From assembly GCA_902493915.1 (NCBI GenBank), contig CABUQY010000025.1, positions 1 to 23,538 of the forward strand: a stretch of 23,538 nucleotides of DNA, in the 5' to 3' direction. The position numbers and the translations under genes are program-made. This DNA comes from an uncultured Collinsella sp. (GTDB taxonomy: Bacteria; Actinomycetota; Coriobacteriia; Coriobacteriales; Coriobacteriaceae). Positions 15,149 through 23,270 of the stretch are shown here, piece after piece (positions within the stretch are counted from its first letter, which is position 1; the number at the start of each line of letters is the position of its first letter). The notes under the pieces are model-generated. The model was not told the origin of the DNA. It made no database searches and worked only from the letters and a program-made list of their open reading frames with translations.

Positions 15149-15237
15149 TGCATTACTAAACGAGCGCAATTACAGATTGCGCAGATACGTTTGATGGTGA
15201 AAGAGCAAGATCGCGGTCTCTTGGGGAGGAGACATCG

Positions 15238-18200
15238 ATGAAAGCGAATTCGGACAAATCTAAGCAGAGTAATAAAGCGACGCGCCGTGTACTGGCAGGC
15301 GTTTTGTGCGGAGCCTCCGTTTTGAGCCTGGTACTGTCGCTCGTCATGCCCCCGATCTCGCAGGCCATTGCCAACGATGCCCAGGCGGGTGCAGCCGAGA
15401 AAACTGTGACGGCGGCTGATTCCTCAACTGAGTCTACTGATGTGGAAAACACCAACAACGGGGATACCGAAAAGCAGGATAGTGACGATGCCGGGAATGA
15501 TGCGAGCGAGGACACCGTCGCAGCAGACTCGACTGCTGATGGCGCGGAAGTCAAGGGTGCCGAGCAACCTTTCGACGCACAGCCTTCCGATAATGAAAAT
15601 AGCGACGAAAACGCTATCGCTCCCGTCAGTACCGAAGACTATAAAAAGGTAGAAGGTAATGTTGCTAATGCATTCGTTGGTGGCGGCAAGTATCGTTTGA
15701 GTGGTAAATCCTGGTCAGATAGCCAGATCACCATCACCGCAAACACCACCATCGATCTTAACGGCAACATGCTCTATCACGGTCCCGGTTCGGTGGGGTC
15801 GTTCATCGTGGTTCAGAACAACGCCACGCTTACTATCGAGGATTTAGGCCAAACAACAAAAGATGCACCAAGTCCGGTCGATACGGCCAATACGTCGGCG
15901 GGTCAGCCTGCGAGTATAGAGTGGGAAAGGGGAAGCGGCTCTAATAAGGGCACTCCTAAGAGTCTTACTTACTTCGAGACCGTGAGTGAGCCAACGGAAA
16001 ACGGGTTCGGTACTACCGAAACTACAACCAAGCATGTCCTGACTGGCTTCGGTGCGATTGATGCTGCATCAGATAATGGTTCTGTTGAAAACGTTATTAA
16101 CGTTAATGAGGGCTGCGTGCTCAATCTCAAGGGTGGCATGATCACCACTGCCGCAAGTTTAAAACAATACGGTCAGGTAATCAAAGCTTCAGGCACCGTT
16201 AACATCTCAGGCGGATATATCGCGGGTGGTAACTGTGACAATGGCGGATGGGGCGGTGGCCTGTGCGTGACGGGCGCAAATGCCTCGCTTAACATGACCG
16301 GCGGCGTAATCGCTGCAAACAAGGCTGCTTCTGGCGGCGGCATCTATGCTAACCTGGGCGCCAAGCTGAATCTTTCTGGTGGAGTCATTTCGGGCAACGC
16401 CACGTATGGCAACGTCTATAACGAAGGCGGGAGTCCCAACAATGGCTATGGCGGCGGTGTCTTTACCAAAGGCGCCAACGTTAGCATCAGTGGTTTGGCC
16501 AACATCACAAACAACCGTGTTGATTCGTATATCAACGACTCGAACATTTATAACAAGGGCCTGCTTGGCGGCGGTGGCATTGCATCTGTTGACGGCGGCA
16601 CACTAACCATGGAGGGCGGCTCCGTTACAGCTAACTACTCCAAAGAAGCAGGCGGCGGTATTTATGCCGGTTTCTGGGACAAAAAGATTCAGTTTACCAT
16701 GACAGGTGGCACGATTGCGGGCAACGAATCTCTTAACGGCGAGGGCGGCGGTTTGCGTATCGCTGGCGGCAACAGCCCTGGTATGCAGGCGAAAATTGAA
16801 GCTACCCCCAATAGCAAGATTTATATCACGAATAACAAGACTATGACGGGCGTAGATTGTGAGAGTGGCGGCAAACGTGGCGGCGACTGGGGCGGTGGCG
16901 GTGTCTTTGTTCAGAAGGGCGGCAGGCTCAATATTTTCAAGACGCTGATCACTAATAATCGCGCCGGTGGCTGGGGCGGTGGCGTTGGTGCTTGTCCTAC
17001 GGGCGAGACAATCGTTTCGCACTCAAATGGCGCTGCTATTTATGACAACACAGATAACGTTGATCAAGATGGCAAAAAGCTGCCAGACGTTGATCAAAAT
17101 GAACATAAACATCCAGCGTATCATTATTCCGCTGGCGGCGACAACAAAACTGAAGACCGCGATGAAGTAAATTACGTTACTCATTTCTTCCAAAATTCCG
17201 GCCATGAGGATTTCTTCTTGGTCCGTAATAAGAATGGCGCGGATAAGACAATCGCTGTCGTTCTTGGCAAGATGCTGGGCGGCGAATCGGCTGGCTGGCA
17301 GGGCACTTGCGACGGAAATCCGGTTACCATCGACCCAAACGACGGTGCCGAGGCTAAGTACATGTTCGGCCTTAAGGCTAATCCGACACCCTATGCCAAG
17401 GATAAGGCGCAGACAGAGGCTACGACCATCATCAGCGGTAACTACTCCTACACCCACGGTGGCGGCATCATGACCAACGGCGATCTTGTCGTTGGCGAGG
17501 TCAAGGCTCTGAACGTGTATCCTGCAATCAAAGTCAAGGCAAATAAAGTCCTTATGAAGGACGGCAAAGAGCAAGGTCTTTCGGGTCACAACTATCAGTT
17601 TAAGCTGTTGGGCGCACCTGCCGATCCAAACAAGGCACCATACTGGAATAATGACGGCACGCTTAACGAAAACGGATGTGAGGCGAAACCGGCGGTTCCT
17701 GTCAATGAAAACGGAGAGATTCTCATCGACACGGGCGCGAACTACCAGTCGGGCGATTACGACCTCTACCTTGTTGAAGTCCCTATCAAAGAGGAAGGTA
17801 CGACCTTTGATAAGGCCATTTACAAAATACATATAAAGGTTGGTACGACACCAGTTAACTGGACCGACCTCTTGGGAATCCATATTAATCGTTATGCAGT
17901 TAATAAGGACGCTTCCACAGTATCCGTAAAAAAGGAGGGCGCGGCGGACTTCATTAACTGTGGCGCTGACTTCTATAGCTGGACTGAGGATTCGGCCACC
18001 GACGTCGTTTCGACCGTAACAATCGGCAACAACTTCAGCCCTGCGTTTACGAACGAACTTGCGCCCTACCAGACCTTAGGCACTTGGACACCTCGGGTGA
18101 CCAAGAAGGTCGACGGCGGCGAGATGAAGAAGTTTAAGTTCGAGCTGTATACCAAGGATGCCAGTGGCAACAAGCAGGTGCTCGATACCAAATACACTAG

Positions 18201-18642
18201 TAAGGGGACGGGCAATGAGGCAACGGTGACGTTTGAGAATCAGACGATTGGCCCGCTTGGTATCAAAGATCTCGCTGGTGGCAAAGCAACAGTCACCTAC
18301 TACATCTGTGAATGCGACGCCGACAAGAAGGATGGCACCAAGCACGAAGGCTACGTCAACGACACCAAGACCTTCAAGGTTGTGGTGACGGCAACGGATG
18401 ACGGCGAAGGACATCTGACCTGCACGCCGGCCTACTACGAGGTCGACGCCAACGGAAACGCAAACTCAACCCCGACCGACACCCCCACCTTCACCAACAC
18501 CTACTCCACCACTCTGCCTCTTTCCGGTATGTCGGGCGTCACTCTGACATACCTTGCCGGCGCGGCGGTGCTTTGCGCTGCTGCGGCCTGGATGCACATT
18601 CGTCGCAAGGCGAATGCGAAGGGAGGTGAGCGTCGTGAATAA
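15238..18642 (+). CDS. Large sortase-anchored pilus tip adhesin with beta-helix and Spy0128-like domains
   Basis: 1134-residue surface protein; ATG 15238 follows GGGGAGG. Residues 1-46 are a signal peptide (KATRRVLAGVLCGASVLSL...), then an acidic Ser/Thr/Asp linker to about 130. Residues about 150-600 have many Gly-Gly repeats such as GGGIYANLGAKLNLSGGVIS and GGGLRIAGG, typical of a right-handed parallel beta-helix (polymorphic-repeat/adhesin type). Two Spy0128/FctA-like domains follow: about 755-935 (IKVKANKVL...PAFTNEL) and 945-1090 (RVTKKVDGGEMKKFKFELY...TFTNTY); the Lys near the start and the Asn of FTN could form internal isopeptide bonds. The sorting signal is LPLSG (1093-1097), a hydrophobic segment and RRKANAKGGERRE. 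It is first in the operon, so probably the tip protein, attached covalently by sortase. The ligand is unknown. Confidence 0.9.
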   Translation: MKANSDKSKQSNKATRRVLAGVLCGASVLSLVLSLVMPPISQAIANDAQAGAAEKTVTAADSSTESTDVENTNNGDTEKQDSDDAGNDASEDTVAADSTADGAEVKGAEQPFDAQPSDNENSDENAIAPVSTEDYKKVEGNVANAFVGGGKYRLSGKSWSDSQITITANTTIDLNGNMLYHGPGSVGSFIVVQNNATLTIEDLGQTTKDAPSPVDTANTSAGQPASIEWERGSGSNKGTPKSLTYFETVSEPTENGFGTTETTTKHVLTGFGAIDAASDNGSVENVINVNEGCVLNLKGGMITTAASLKQYGQVIKASGTVNISGGYIAGGNCDNGGWGGGLCVTGANASLNMTGGVIAANKAASGGGIYANLGAKLNLSGGVISGNATYGNVYNEGGSPNNGYGGGVFTKGANVSISGLANITNNRVDSYINDSNIYNKGLLGGGGIASVDGGTLTMEGGSVTANYSKEAGGGIYAGFWDKKIQFTMTGGTIAGNESLNGEGGGLRIAGGNSPGMQAKIEATPNSKIYITNNKTMTGVDCESGGKRGGDWGGGGVFVQKGGRLNIFKTLITNNRAGGWGGGVGACPTGETIVSHSNGAAIYDNTDNVDQDGKKLPDVDQNEHKHPAYHYSAGGDNKTEDRDEVNYVTHFFQNSGHEDFFLVRNKNGADKTIAVVLGKMLGGESAGWQGTCDGNPVTIDPNDGAEAKYMFGLKANPTPYAKDKAQTEATTIISGNYSYTHGGGIMTNGDLVVGEVKALNVYPAIKVKANKVLMKDGKEQGLSGHNYQFKLLGAPADPNKAPYWNNDGTLNENGCEAKPAVPVNENGEILIDTGANYQSGDYDLYLVEVPIKEEGTTFDKAIYKIHIKVGTTPVNWTDLLGIHINRYAVNKDASTVSVKKEGAADFINCGADFYSWTEDSATDVVSTVTIGNNFSPAFTNELAPYQTLGTWTPRVTKKVDGGEMKKFKFELYTKDASGNKQVLDTKYTSKGTGNEATVTFENQTIGPLGIKDLAGGKATVTYYICECDADKKDGTKHEGYVNDTKTFKVVVTATDDGEGHLTCTPAYYEVDANGNANSTPTDTPTFTNTYSTTLPLSGMSGVTLTYLAGAAVLCAAAAWMHIRRKANAKGGERRE

Positions 18643-20299
18643 GAAAGTTTGCTCCTTCCCGATCTTGTTTGCGCTGCTTGCCCTCCTGATCGGCACCTGC
18701 GCGGTTGTGTTCCCCGCATCCGCGCAGGCCGCGCCGAGCGCGACCGGATCCATCACCGTTAACGGCACCGTCGCGCGCAGCTACGACGCCTACCAGATCT
18801 TTAGCGCCAGCGTCGTCGACGGCGACAACGACGCCAAGATCGCCACCGACCTTGTCTGGGCAAGCGACGCCGTGCGCGACGCCGCGCTGCCCGTGCTGCA
18901 CAGCGCCGGAATGCCCAGTTCCCAGACCACCGCGCAGGAAGCTGCCGAGTGGCTCAACGCCGATTCCCACCTTACGAGCGCGCTGAGCGCACAGCTCGCT
19001 CGTTCCCTCCAGAGCTCTGGCGTCGTGTCCGTGGCCCTTAACGCGGACATGGCGGCCGAACTGCCCTGCGGCTACTGGCTCATCGTCGCCGACGACGACG
19101 CCATCGCCCAGAACGAGGCCGGCACCGCGCCGATCATGGTTCTGGTCGGCGGCAGCGCCGTCACCGTCAAGCCCAAGGCCGCGACGCCCAAGGTGGCCAA
19201 GCACGTGCTGGAGGACAGTACGGCGGCCTGGCAGAAGGCCGCCGACGCCACGGTCGCCGACGACCTGTACTGGCGCCTGTCGGCCACGGTTCCGGCTGGC
19301 CTCACGGCCTACGACACTTACACGGTGCAGTTCGTCGACACCATGAGCGCGGGGCTCGACCCCTCCAAGGTCGCCGCGAGCATGCGCGTGTACGCGGCGG
19401 CGGGGGCCGACGGCGGCTTCGACGCCGTCTCGACCGGTAAGGACGGGCGCGCCGGCACCGAGCCCGCCAAGGGCTGGACCGACATCACGGCCCAGTGCAG
19501 GGTCTCGGTCGAGGGGAGCACCTTCACCGTGCGCACCGGCGACCTGATCGCCGCGCTCGGCGGGGCCGACGCCTTCACCGCGGGCGCCCGCGTGGTCGCC
19601 GTGTACAACGCGCCACTCAACAGCGCATGCAACCACGGTATCGCCAAGGGCAACCCCAACGAGGTCTACCTGCGCTACCCGCGCTCTCCCTTTGCCGACC
19701 AGTCCGGCGACGCCGGCTTCACCCGCACGCCGAGCGATGACGCGACGGCCTACACCTGGGATCTCGCGCTCACCAAGCGCGGCAGCGACGGCGACAAGCC
19801 GCTGCCCGGGGCGGTCCTGAGCATCACCGACGACCGCGGTCGCACGCTCGCGGCCGATGGCACGTGGGATGCGGAGGGCAAGGCCACCGTCACCACGGGC
19901 GAGGACGGCCGCGTGACCGTCTCGGGCGTGGACTCGGGCAAGCTGGAGGTCCGCGAGCTCAAGGCGCCCAAGGGCTACACCGCCTTTGAGGGCACGCGCT
20001 CCGTGACGGTTAAGGCCGAGGGCCTGGACGTCGACCAGGTGGCCGCCGCCAAGCCCAAGCTCACCATCACGGCCGAGTCGCCCCTGCGTGCCGACAGCGC
20101 GGACGGGTCGACGGGCAGCCTGGAGGCGTCGCTCATCAACACGCCCACCGGCACGCCCCCTAGCATTACCACCGGAGGCTTTATGCCCTCGACTGGCGAT
20201 ATGGCAATGTACGCCGTGGCCGCCGCAGCGGCCGCCGGAGCCGCACTCCTCGTGGTCGCGCTCCTGATCAAGCGGGGAGGTGGCAGCCATACAGAGTAG
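18635..20299 (+). CDS. Isopeptide-forming pilin, GC-rich, MPSTG sorting signal
   Basis: 554-residue surface pilin. GTG 18635 overlaps the adhesin stop by eight bases (GTGAATAA) and follows GGGAGGTGAG, so the two genes are translationally coupled. Signal peptide: NKKVCSFPILFALLALLIGT to about AQA. The N-terminal domain has AYQIF and WASDAV, shared with the next pilin. A PKVAKHV segment (Lys186, Lys189) is a candidate for the polymerisation lysine region. A fimbrial D2-type isopeptide domain follows (NPNEVYLRYPRSPF). The CnaB domain has Lys381 (DLALTKRG) and Glu441 (VRELKAPKGY), the usual bond pair. The sorting signal is MPSTGDMAMYAV (517 on), a helix and KRGGGSHTE. Codon use is much richer in GC than in both neighbours. 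Minor, basal or alternative backbone pilin; I cannot decide which. Confidence 0.9.
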   Translation: MNKKVCSFPILFALLALLIGTCAVVFPASAQAAPSATGSITVNGTVARSYDAYQIFSASVVDGDNDAKIATDLVWASDAVRDAALPVLHSAGMPSSQTTAQEAAEWLNADSHLTSALSAQLARSLQSSGVVSVALNADMAAELPCGYWLIVADDDAIAQNEAGTAPIMVLVGGSAVTVKPKAATPKVAKHVLEDSTAAWQKAADATVADDLYWRLSATVPAGLTAYDTYTVQFVDTMSAGLDPSKVAASMRVYAAAGADGGFDAVSTGKDGRAGTEPAKGWTDITAQCRVSVEGSTFTVRTGDLIAALGGADAFTAGARVVAVYNAPLNSACNHGIAKGNPNEVYLRYPRSPFADQSGDAGFTRTPSDDATAYTWDLALTKRGSDGDKPLPGAVLSITDDRGRTLAADGTWDAEGKATVTTGEDGRVTVSGVDSGKLEVRELKAPKGYTAFEGTRSVTVKAEGLDVDQVAAAKPKLTITAESPLRADSADGSTGSLEASLINTPTGTPPSITTGGFMPSTGDMAMYAVAAAAAAGAALLVVALLIKRGGGSHTE

Positions 20300-20407
20300 C
20301 CAATGGCCCCACAGAGAGCGGGGCGAGACATAACCAAGCAGATGCTTAGACACAGACAGATGGTTTTAGATCAAATGGATTTCAAGCAGAAAGCAGAGGA
20401 AAAGAAG

Positions 20408-21397
20408 ATGAGTATGAGCAAGAACATCGCCCGCCTGGCAGTAACGGCCGGCCTCACCGCAGCGTTGAGCTTCGGCGGGGTCATGGCGCCTGTGACCATG
20501 GCGTTTGCTGAGGGCGCGGCGGACAGCATCACCATCAATAAGGTTGCCGAGGACAACAAGGACAATACGTTCAAGGCTTATCAGATCTTCAAGGCCACGG
20601 TTACTGACACGAATGGTGGCAAGACTGCGCAGAACATTACGTGGGCGAGTGAGACGGTTGGCCCGAAAGTTATTACCGCCATTAAGAATGACTGGAAGGG
20701 TTATCAGAGCTTAGCGAAGAATAACAAACTGTCCGAGGATCCTACGGCTCAGGAAGTCGCCGACTTCCTCATGGCGAATGCGAAGGGCGCTCATGCGGGC
20801 GAGGATGGAACGCGAATCACTACCGACAGCGTTCTCTATGCAGTTGCGAATGCTGTAAAGGGTGAGAACCCGGCTGAGTCTAATATCACTGCCGGTAACG
20901 CCTGGGCTCCCGATGCAACGCATGGCAGCGGCTACTACCTGTTTGTGACCAATAATCTCGACTCGAGTAAGCCGAACACCGGTACATCCCCGATTTTCGC
21001 AATCGTGGGCGGTGAGGCTGTGACTGTAACCGAGAAGACTAGTATCCCCACTGTCGACAAGCAGATTCTTGCCGCAGCTCCTGCTAATCCCACGCAGCAG
21101 ACAAATGGTTGGTCTGGCGTTGCCGACTCCCAAATTGGCCAGGAAGTGACCTATAAGCTTACCGGTTCGGTCGCCGATAACTACGCCACCTATGACTCCT
21201 ATGCATACAAGTTCACGGACACTCTTTCGAATGGCCTCGATTACGTACAGGATTCGCTTACAGTTTACGCAGTGAACGGGGACGGCGATTACACTCTGAT
21301 TGATAGCAGTGCCTATAACCTGACTACTCCGAGTGCCGGTAACCGTGTTTTGACGGTTGACTTTGCCGTCGATAAGGCCAACAACAAAAAAGCCTAA
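20408..21397 (+). pseudogene. Backbone-type pilin, 5' part (frameshifted)
   Basis: N-terminal 329 residues of a pilin whose 3' part is in another frame. ATG 20408 follows AGAGGA (20395-20400); ATG 20414 is an alternative. Signal peptide MSMSKNIARLAVTAGLTAAL to about MAFA. The N-terminal domain parallels the previous gene (FKAYQIFKATVTD, WASETVG, GYYLFVTNNL, GEAVTVTEKTSIPTVDKQIL), showing the two pilins are paralogs. A D2-type domain begins at GQEVTYKLTGSVADNYATYDSY. The frame ends at TAA 21395-21397 right after AAC-AAC-AAA-AAA-GCC. One extra A in that run restores a continuous pilin of about 607 residues with domain and sorting signal. Unlike its upstream neighbour it has moderate GC. It may be a genuine mutation, a phase-variable site or a homopolymer sequencing error. 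Confidence 0.85.
21386..21391 (+). other. A6 homopolymer at the pilin frameshift
   Basis: Six A's, read AAA-AAA in the upstream frame and followed by GCC-TAA. With seven A's the frame would read N-N-K-K-S-L-K-D-V-Q-G and continue to the LPLTG signal. The run is the simplest site of the -1 shift. The heptamer here is C-AAA-AAA, not the ideal A-AAA-AAG, so programmed ribosomal slippage is less favoured than an A7 to A6 deletion or transcriptional slippage. Confidence 0.8.
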
Positions 21398-22230
21398 AGG
21401 ATGTTCAGGGCGTAGACGCTAGCACCCAGATTGTTGTTTTCTATAAGGCGAAGCTCAACAAGAATGCCGTTACCGGTAATGGCACTGGCGAGAAGAAGGG
21501 CAACTACAACACTGTTAAGCTGGAATACTCCAACAATCCCTATGCCGAAGGAACAGGAACGTCTGTCGAAGGTGGCGCTGGAGACTTTACCTTCCAGCTC
21601 AACATTAACAAGGTCGATCAAGGCACCGAGAAGGGCCTTGCGGGCGCCGAGTTCAGCATTCAGTCTGCTGATGCGGACACTTTGAATCAATACGTTGCTT
21701 CAAAAGATAGTTCAGACGGAAAAGTCGTTGCTGGCCAACTTGTGAGCTATACTGGCGCAACTCTTCCGGACTATTTGAAGTTTACTTCTAACGATAAGGG
21801 AAAGATTGAAGCAAAGGGACTCGATGCTGGCTCCTACACGGTGACTGAGACTAAGGCACCAAGTGATAAATATACCGTCGCCAAGCCCTTCACCTTTACT
21901 ATTAAGGCAGAGTATAAGGATAATGCGGCAGAGCTTAAGAAGATTACGGTCAGCCCCTCTCAGAATGACGAGATTCGTTCCGATGTCGCCCTCGGCACGC
22001 TCAACAACACTCCGGGCGATAATACGCTGACCGCTACGAATAATACCGCTGCCAATGTCGAAACCGGTGAAATTAACATCACCATCGGCAATACCAAGTC
22101 CGTCGGCCTCCCGCTCACCGGCCTCAACGGCGTGACCTTCACTTGGATCGCTGGTGGCGCGGTACTGTGCATCGGCGTGGCGCACCTCATCCGCAGCCGT
22201 AAGCAGGCTGAGGAGTCCGAGCAGGAGTAA
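21391..22230 (+). pseudogene. Backbone-type pilin, 3' part with CnaB domain and LPLTG sorting signal
   Basis: Reading frame open from the A-run (SLKDVQGVDASTQIVVFYKA) to TAA 22228-22230, with no ribosome-binding site or good start at its beginning, so it is the second part of the preceding pilin, not an independent gene. The end of the D2 domain (KLEYSNNPYAEGTG) is followed by a CnaB domain (DFTFQLNINKVDQGTEKGLAGAEFSI ... SYTVTETKAP). Its likely isopeptide lysine and glutamate codons start at 21610 and 21847. The sorting signal is LPLTGLNGVTFTW, a hydrophobic segment (AGGAVLCIGVAHLI) and RSRKQAEESEQE. It resembles the tip adhesin signal more than that of the GC-rich pilin. Without frameshift correction the pilin would be secreted but not anchored. 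The sortase gene starts about 1 kb downstream. Confidence 0.82.
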
Positions 22231-22330
22231 CGCTCGCTCACCCATCCCTTTGGCAGGTGGGATGTGATGGCCATGAGACTTGCGGACACTTTTCTCGTCC
22301 ATCGACGTTCTTGCTTTGCCATTCTCTTTT

Positions 22331-22369
22331 CGGGGCAGACTCCACGCTGGAGTCTGCCCCGTTCTTTTT
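22331..22369 (+). terminator. Rho-independent terminator of the pilin operon
   Basis: Perfect 14-bp stem CGGGGCAGACTCCA (22331-22344) with its complement (22348-22361) and a 3-nt loop, followed by TTCTTTTT. It lies 100 bp after the pilin stop codon and separates the pilin genes from the sortase gene, which must have its own promoter or rely on read-through. Confidence 0.93.
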
Positions 22370-22410
22370 GGACAACGCAGGCAGCCTCCACCGTCCGATG
22401 CGGACTCATC

Positions 22411-22512
22411 CGTCATCGCGTTTTTTGACTCGTATGAGGTTCGGTTTAAGGTCCGTAGGCGACGCGCGGTGCGGACGGTGGAAGGCATTTGCGCCGCAAC
22501 AAGCGCAAATAA
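22411..22512 (+). pseudogene. Decayed copy of the small membrane-protein ORF
   Basis: Corresponds to the last 34 codons of the ORF at 22857-23009 (VIAFFDSYEVRFKVRRR in frame), with near-identical DNA. It has lost one base after CGTAGGCG, which shifts the basic tail out of frame, and the start, ribosome-binding site and membrane segment are absent. It therefore cannot make the same product. Confidence 0.65.
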
Positions 22513-22617
22513 GAATGCCCGGGGTTAGAGGCCCGGGCATTTAACAAAACCAGAAAACTAGGCCGCCCGCGCTTTCGATCACTTACGCGGGATGCGTCGT
22601 CTCCTACAGACATTGTA
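22505..22617 (-). ncRNA. Candidate small RNA, copy 1 (minus strand)
   Basis: On the minus strand ATACAAT (-10 at 22617-22612) directly follows an inverted repeat, ATCCCGAAT/ATTCGGGAT. The predicted transcript has GACGCATCCCGCG, a hairpin CCCGCG/CGCGGG (22566-22571 with 22586-22591), and ends in the hairpin AATGCCCGGG/CCCGGGCATT (22514-22523 with 22532-22541) followed by CTTATTTG. The sequence is strongly conserved in copy 2. No -35 is convincing, so this is a hypothesis. Confidence 0.35.
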
Positions 22618-22794
22618 TCCCGAATCGCCCCGCCAATTCGGGATATTTTGAAAACGCAAATACGGGCCTCTACCTGACCTCTACCTGACCGGGTAATGCC
22701 GTCAGGCTCCGCTGCTCAAAGTATCGTGTGTGTAACCATCGAACAAATGTTTGCAAATATTGCGTTTACCAGCTGTAAGTGCGTGCGCTCGCGG

Positions 22795-22832
22795 TAAAAT
22801 ACCCTTGCGACGCATCCCGTGCGCGGGCGGCC
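22795..22832 (+). promoter_or_regulatory. Possible -10 and leader module of the small ORF
   Basis: TAAAAT (22795-22800) is followed eight bases later by CGACGCATCCCG-TG-CGCGGGCGGCC (22808-22832). This is the same module, on the opposite strand and lacking about 15 bases, as in the candidate minus-strand RNAs. No clear -35. The ORF start is 24 bases further on. Confidence 0.35.
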
Positions 22833-22856
22833 GACGACTCGATCGGAGGTCCCCAA

Positions 22857-23009
22857 ATGCTGAAATTCCTTAACGTGCTCGCTGCCCTCGCGGCGGTGGG
22901 CTCGTTCGTCATCGCGTTTTTTGACTCGTATGAAGTTCGGTTTAAGGTCCGTAGGCGCTCGCGCGGTGCGGACGGTAGAAGGCATTTGCGCCGCAACAAG
23001 CGCAAATAA
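22857..23009 (+). CDS. Small membrane protein, 50 residues, uncharacterised
   Basis: ATG 22857 has a strong ribosome-binding site, GGAGG (22845-22849), at good spacing. The product has one hydrophobic segment (FLNVLAALAAVGSFVIAFF, about 4-22) and a very basic tail (RFKVRRRSRGAD..., ending RNKRK), suggesting a single-pass inner-membrane peptide with a positively charged cytoplasmic end. I recognise no family. The stop codon abuts a GC hairpin at 23011-23038. It lies between the pilin operon and the sortase gene on the same strand. A decayed, frameshifted copy lies about 500 bp upstream. A role beside the pilus machinery is possible only by position. Alternatively the coding appearance is accidental and the conserved element is RNA. 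Confidence 0.5.
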   Translation: MLKFLNVLAALAAVGSFVIAFFDSYEVRFKVRRRSRGADGRRHLRRNKRK

Positions 23010-23114
23010 GAATGCCCGGGGTTCGGAGCCCGGGCATTTAACAAAAGCTGAAAACTAGGCCGCCCGCGCTTTCGATCACTTACGCGGGATGCGTCGTTTC
23101 CTGTAGCTATTGTA
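23003..23114 (-). ncRNA. Candidate small RNA, copy 2 (minus strand)
   Basis: Same layout as 22505-22617: -10 TACAAT (23114-23109), the GACGCATCCCG...CGCGGGCGGCC module (23096-23058), and a terminator-like hairpin (23038-23011) followed by CTTATTTG on the minus strand. The T-rich tail is better in this direction than on the plus strand, where TTTAACAAAAG follows. It overlaps the end of the small plus-strand ORF. Confidence 0.35.
23011..23038. terminator. GC-rich terminator hairpin after the small ORF
   Basis: Perfect 10-bp stem AATGCCCGGG (23011-23020) with CCCGGGCATT (23029-23038) and an 8-nt loop. The equivalent in the other module copy is 22514-22541, with a changed loop and identical arms. 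It can serve transcription from either side. Confidence 0.65.
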
Positions 23115-23270
23115 TCCCGAATCACTCTGTCGATTCGGGACATTTTGAAAACTCAAATGCTGACCTATGCCCGACCGGATAATGCAGTCTGGCTGCGTTG
23201 TCCGGGGCAGGGGCTCGCGAATCGGCTATTATTTGTTTAGACAACATGAGCTGTAAAGGAGTGACCGGCG

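Larger units (their letters stand above)
22411..22714. repeat. Direct repeat of about 300 bp, copy 1
   Basis: Matches 22907-23200 with few changes over its left two thirds and more divergence at the right end. It includes the decayed small ORF, a GC hairpin (22514-22541), the segment GGCCGCCCGCG...CGGGATGCGTCG, and an inverted repeat ATCCCGAAT/ATTCGGGAT. An extra 11-bp tandem duplication, CCTCTACCTGA twice, lies at 22667-22688. With copy 2 and the spacer it fills most of the 626-bp gap after the pilin. Confidence 0.85.
22907..23200. repeat. Direct repeat of about 300 bp, copy 2
   Basis: Second copy of the module at 22411-22714, offset by 496 then 497 bp. The one-base difference falls inside the small ORF. 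It covers the last two thirds of the small membrane-protein ORF, the GC hairpin, the conserved minus-strand RNA candidate and the TCCCGAAT/ATTCGGGA inverted repeat. The loop of this inverted repeat differs from copy 1 while the arms are kept. Confidence 0.85.

Noticed and set aside
18539..20353. Very long minus-strand open frame opposite the GC-rich pilin
   Set aside because: Composition effect of GC-rich codons. The predicted product is Gly/Arg/Val/His-rich with no domain, while the plus strand has clear pilin domains and sorting signal.
21386..21397. Programmed -1 ribosomal frameshift in the pilin
   Set aside because: The heptamer is C-AAA-AAA rather than a canonical slippery A-AAA-AAG, and I see no clear stimulatory stem directly after it. 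A lost A is simpler, though transcriptional slippage remains possible.
22667..22688. 11-bp tandem duplication CCTCTACCTGA
   Set aside because: Only two units in a diverged non-coding end of the repeat; most likely a local slippage event.
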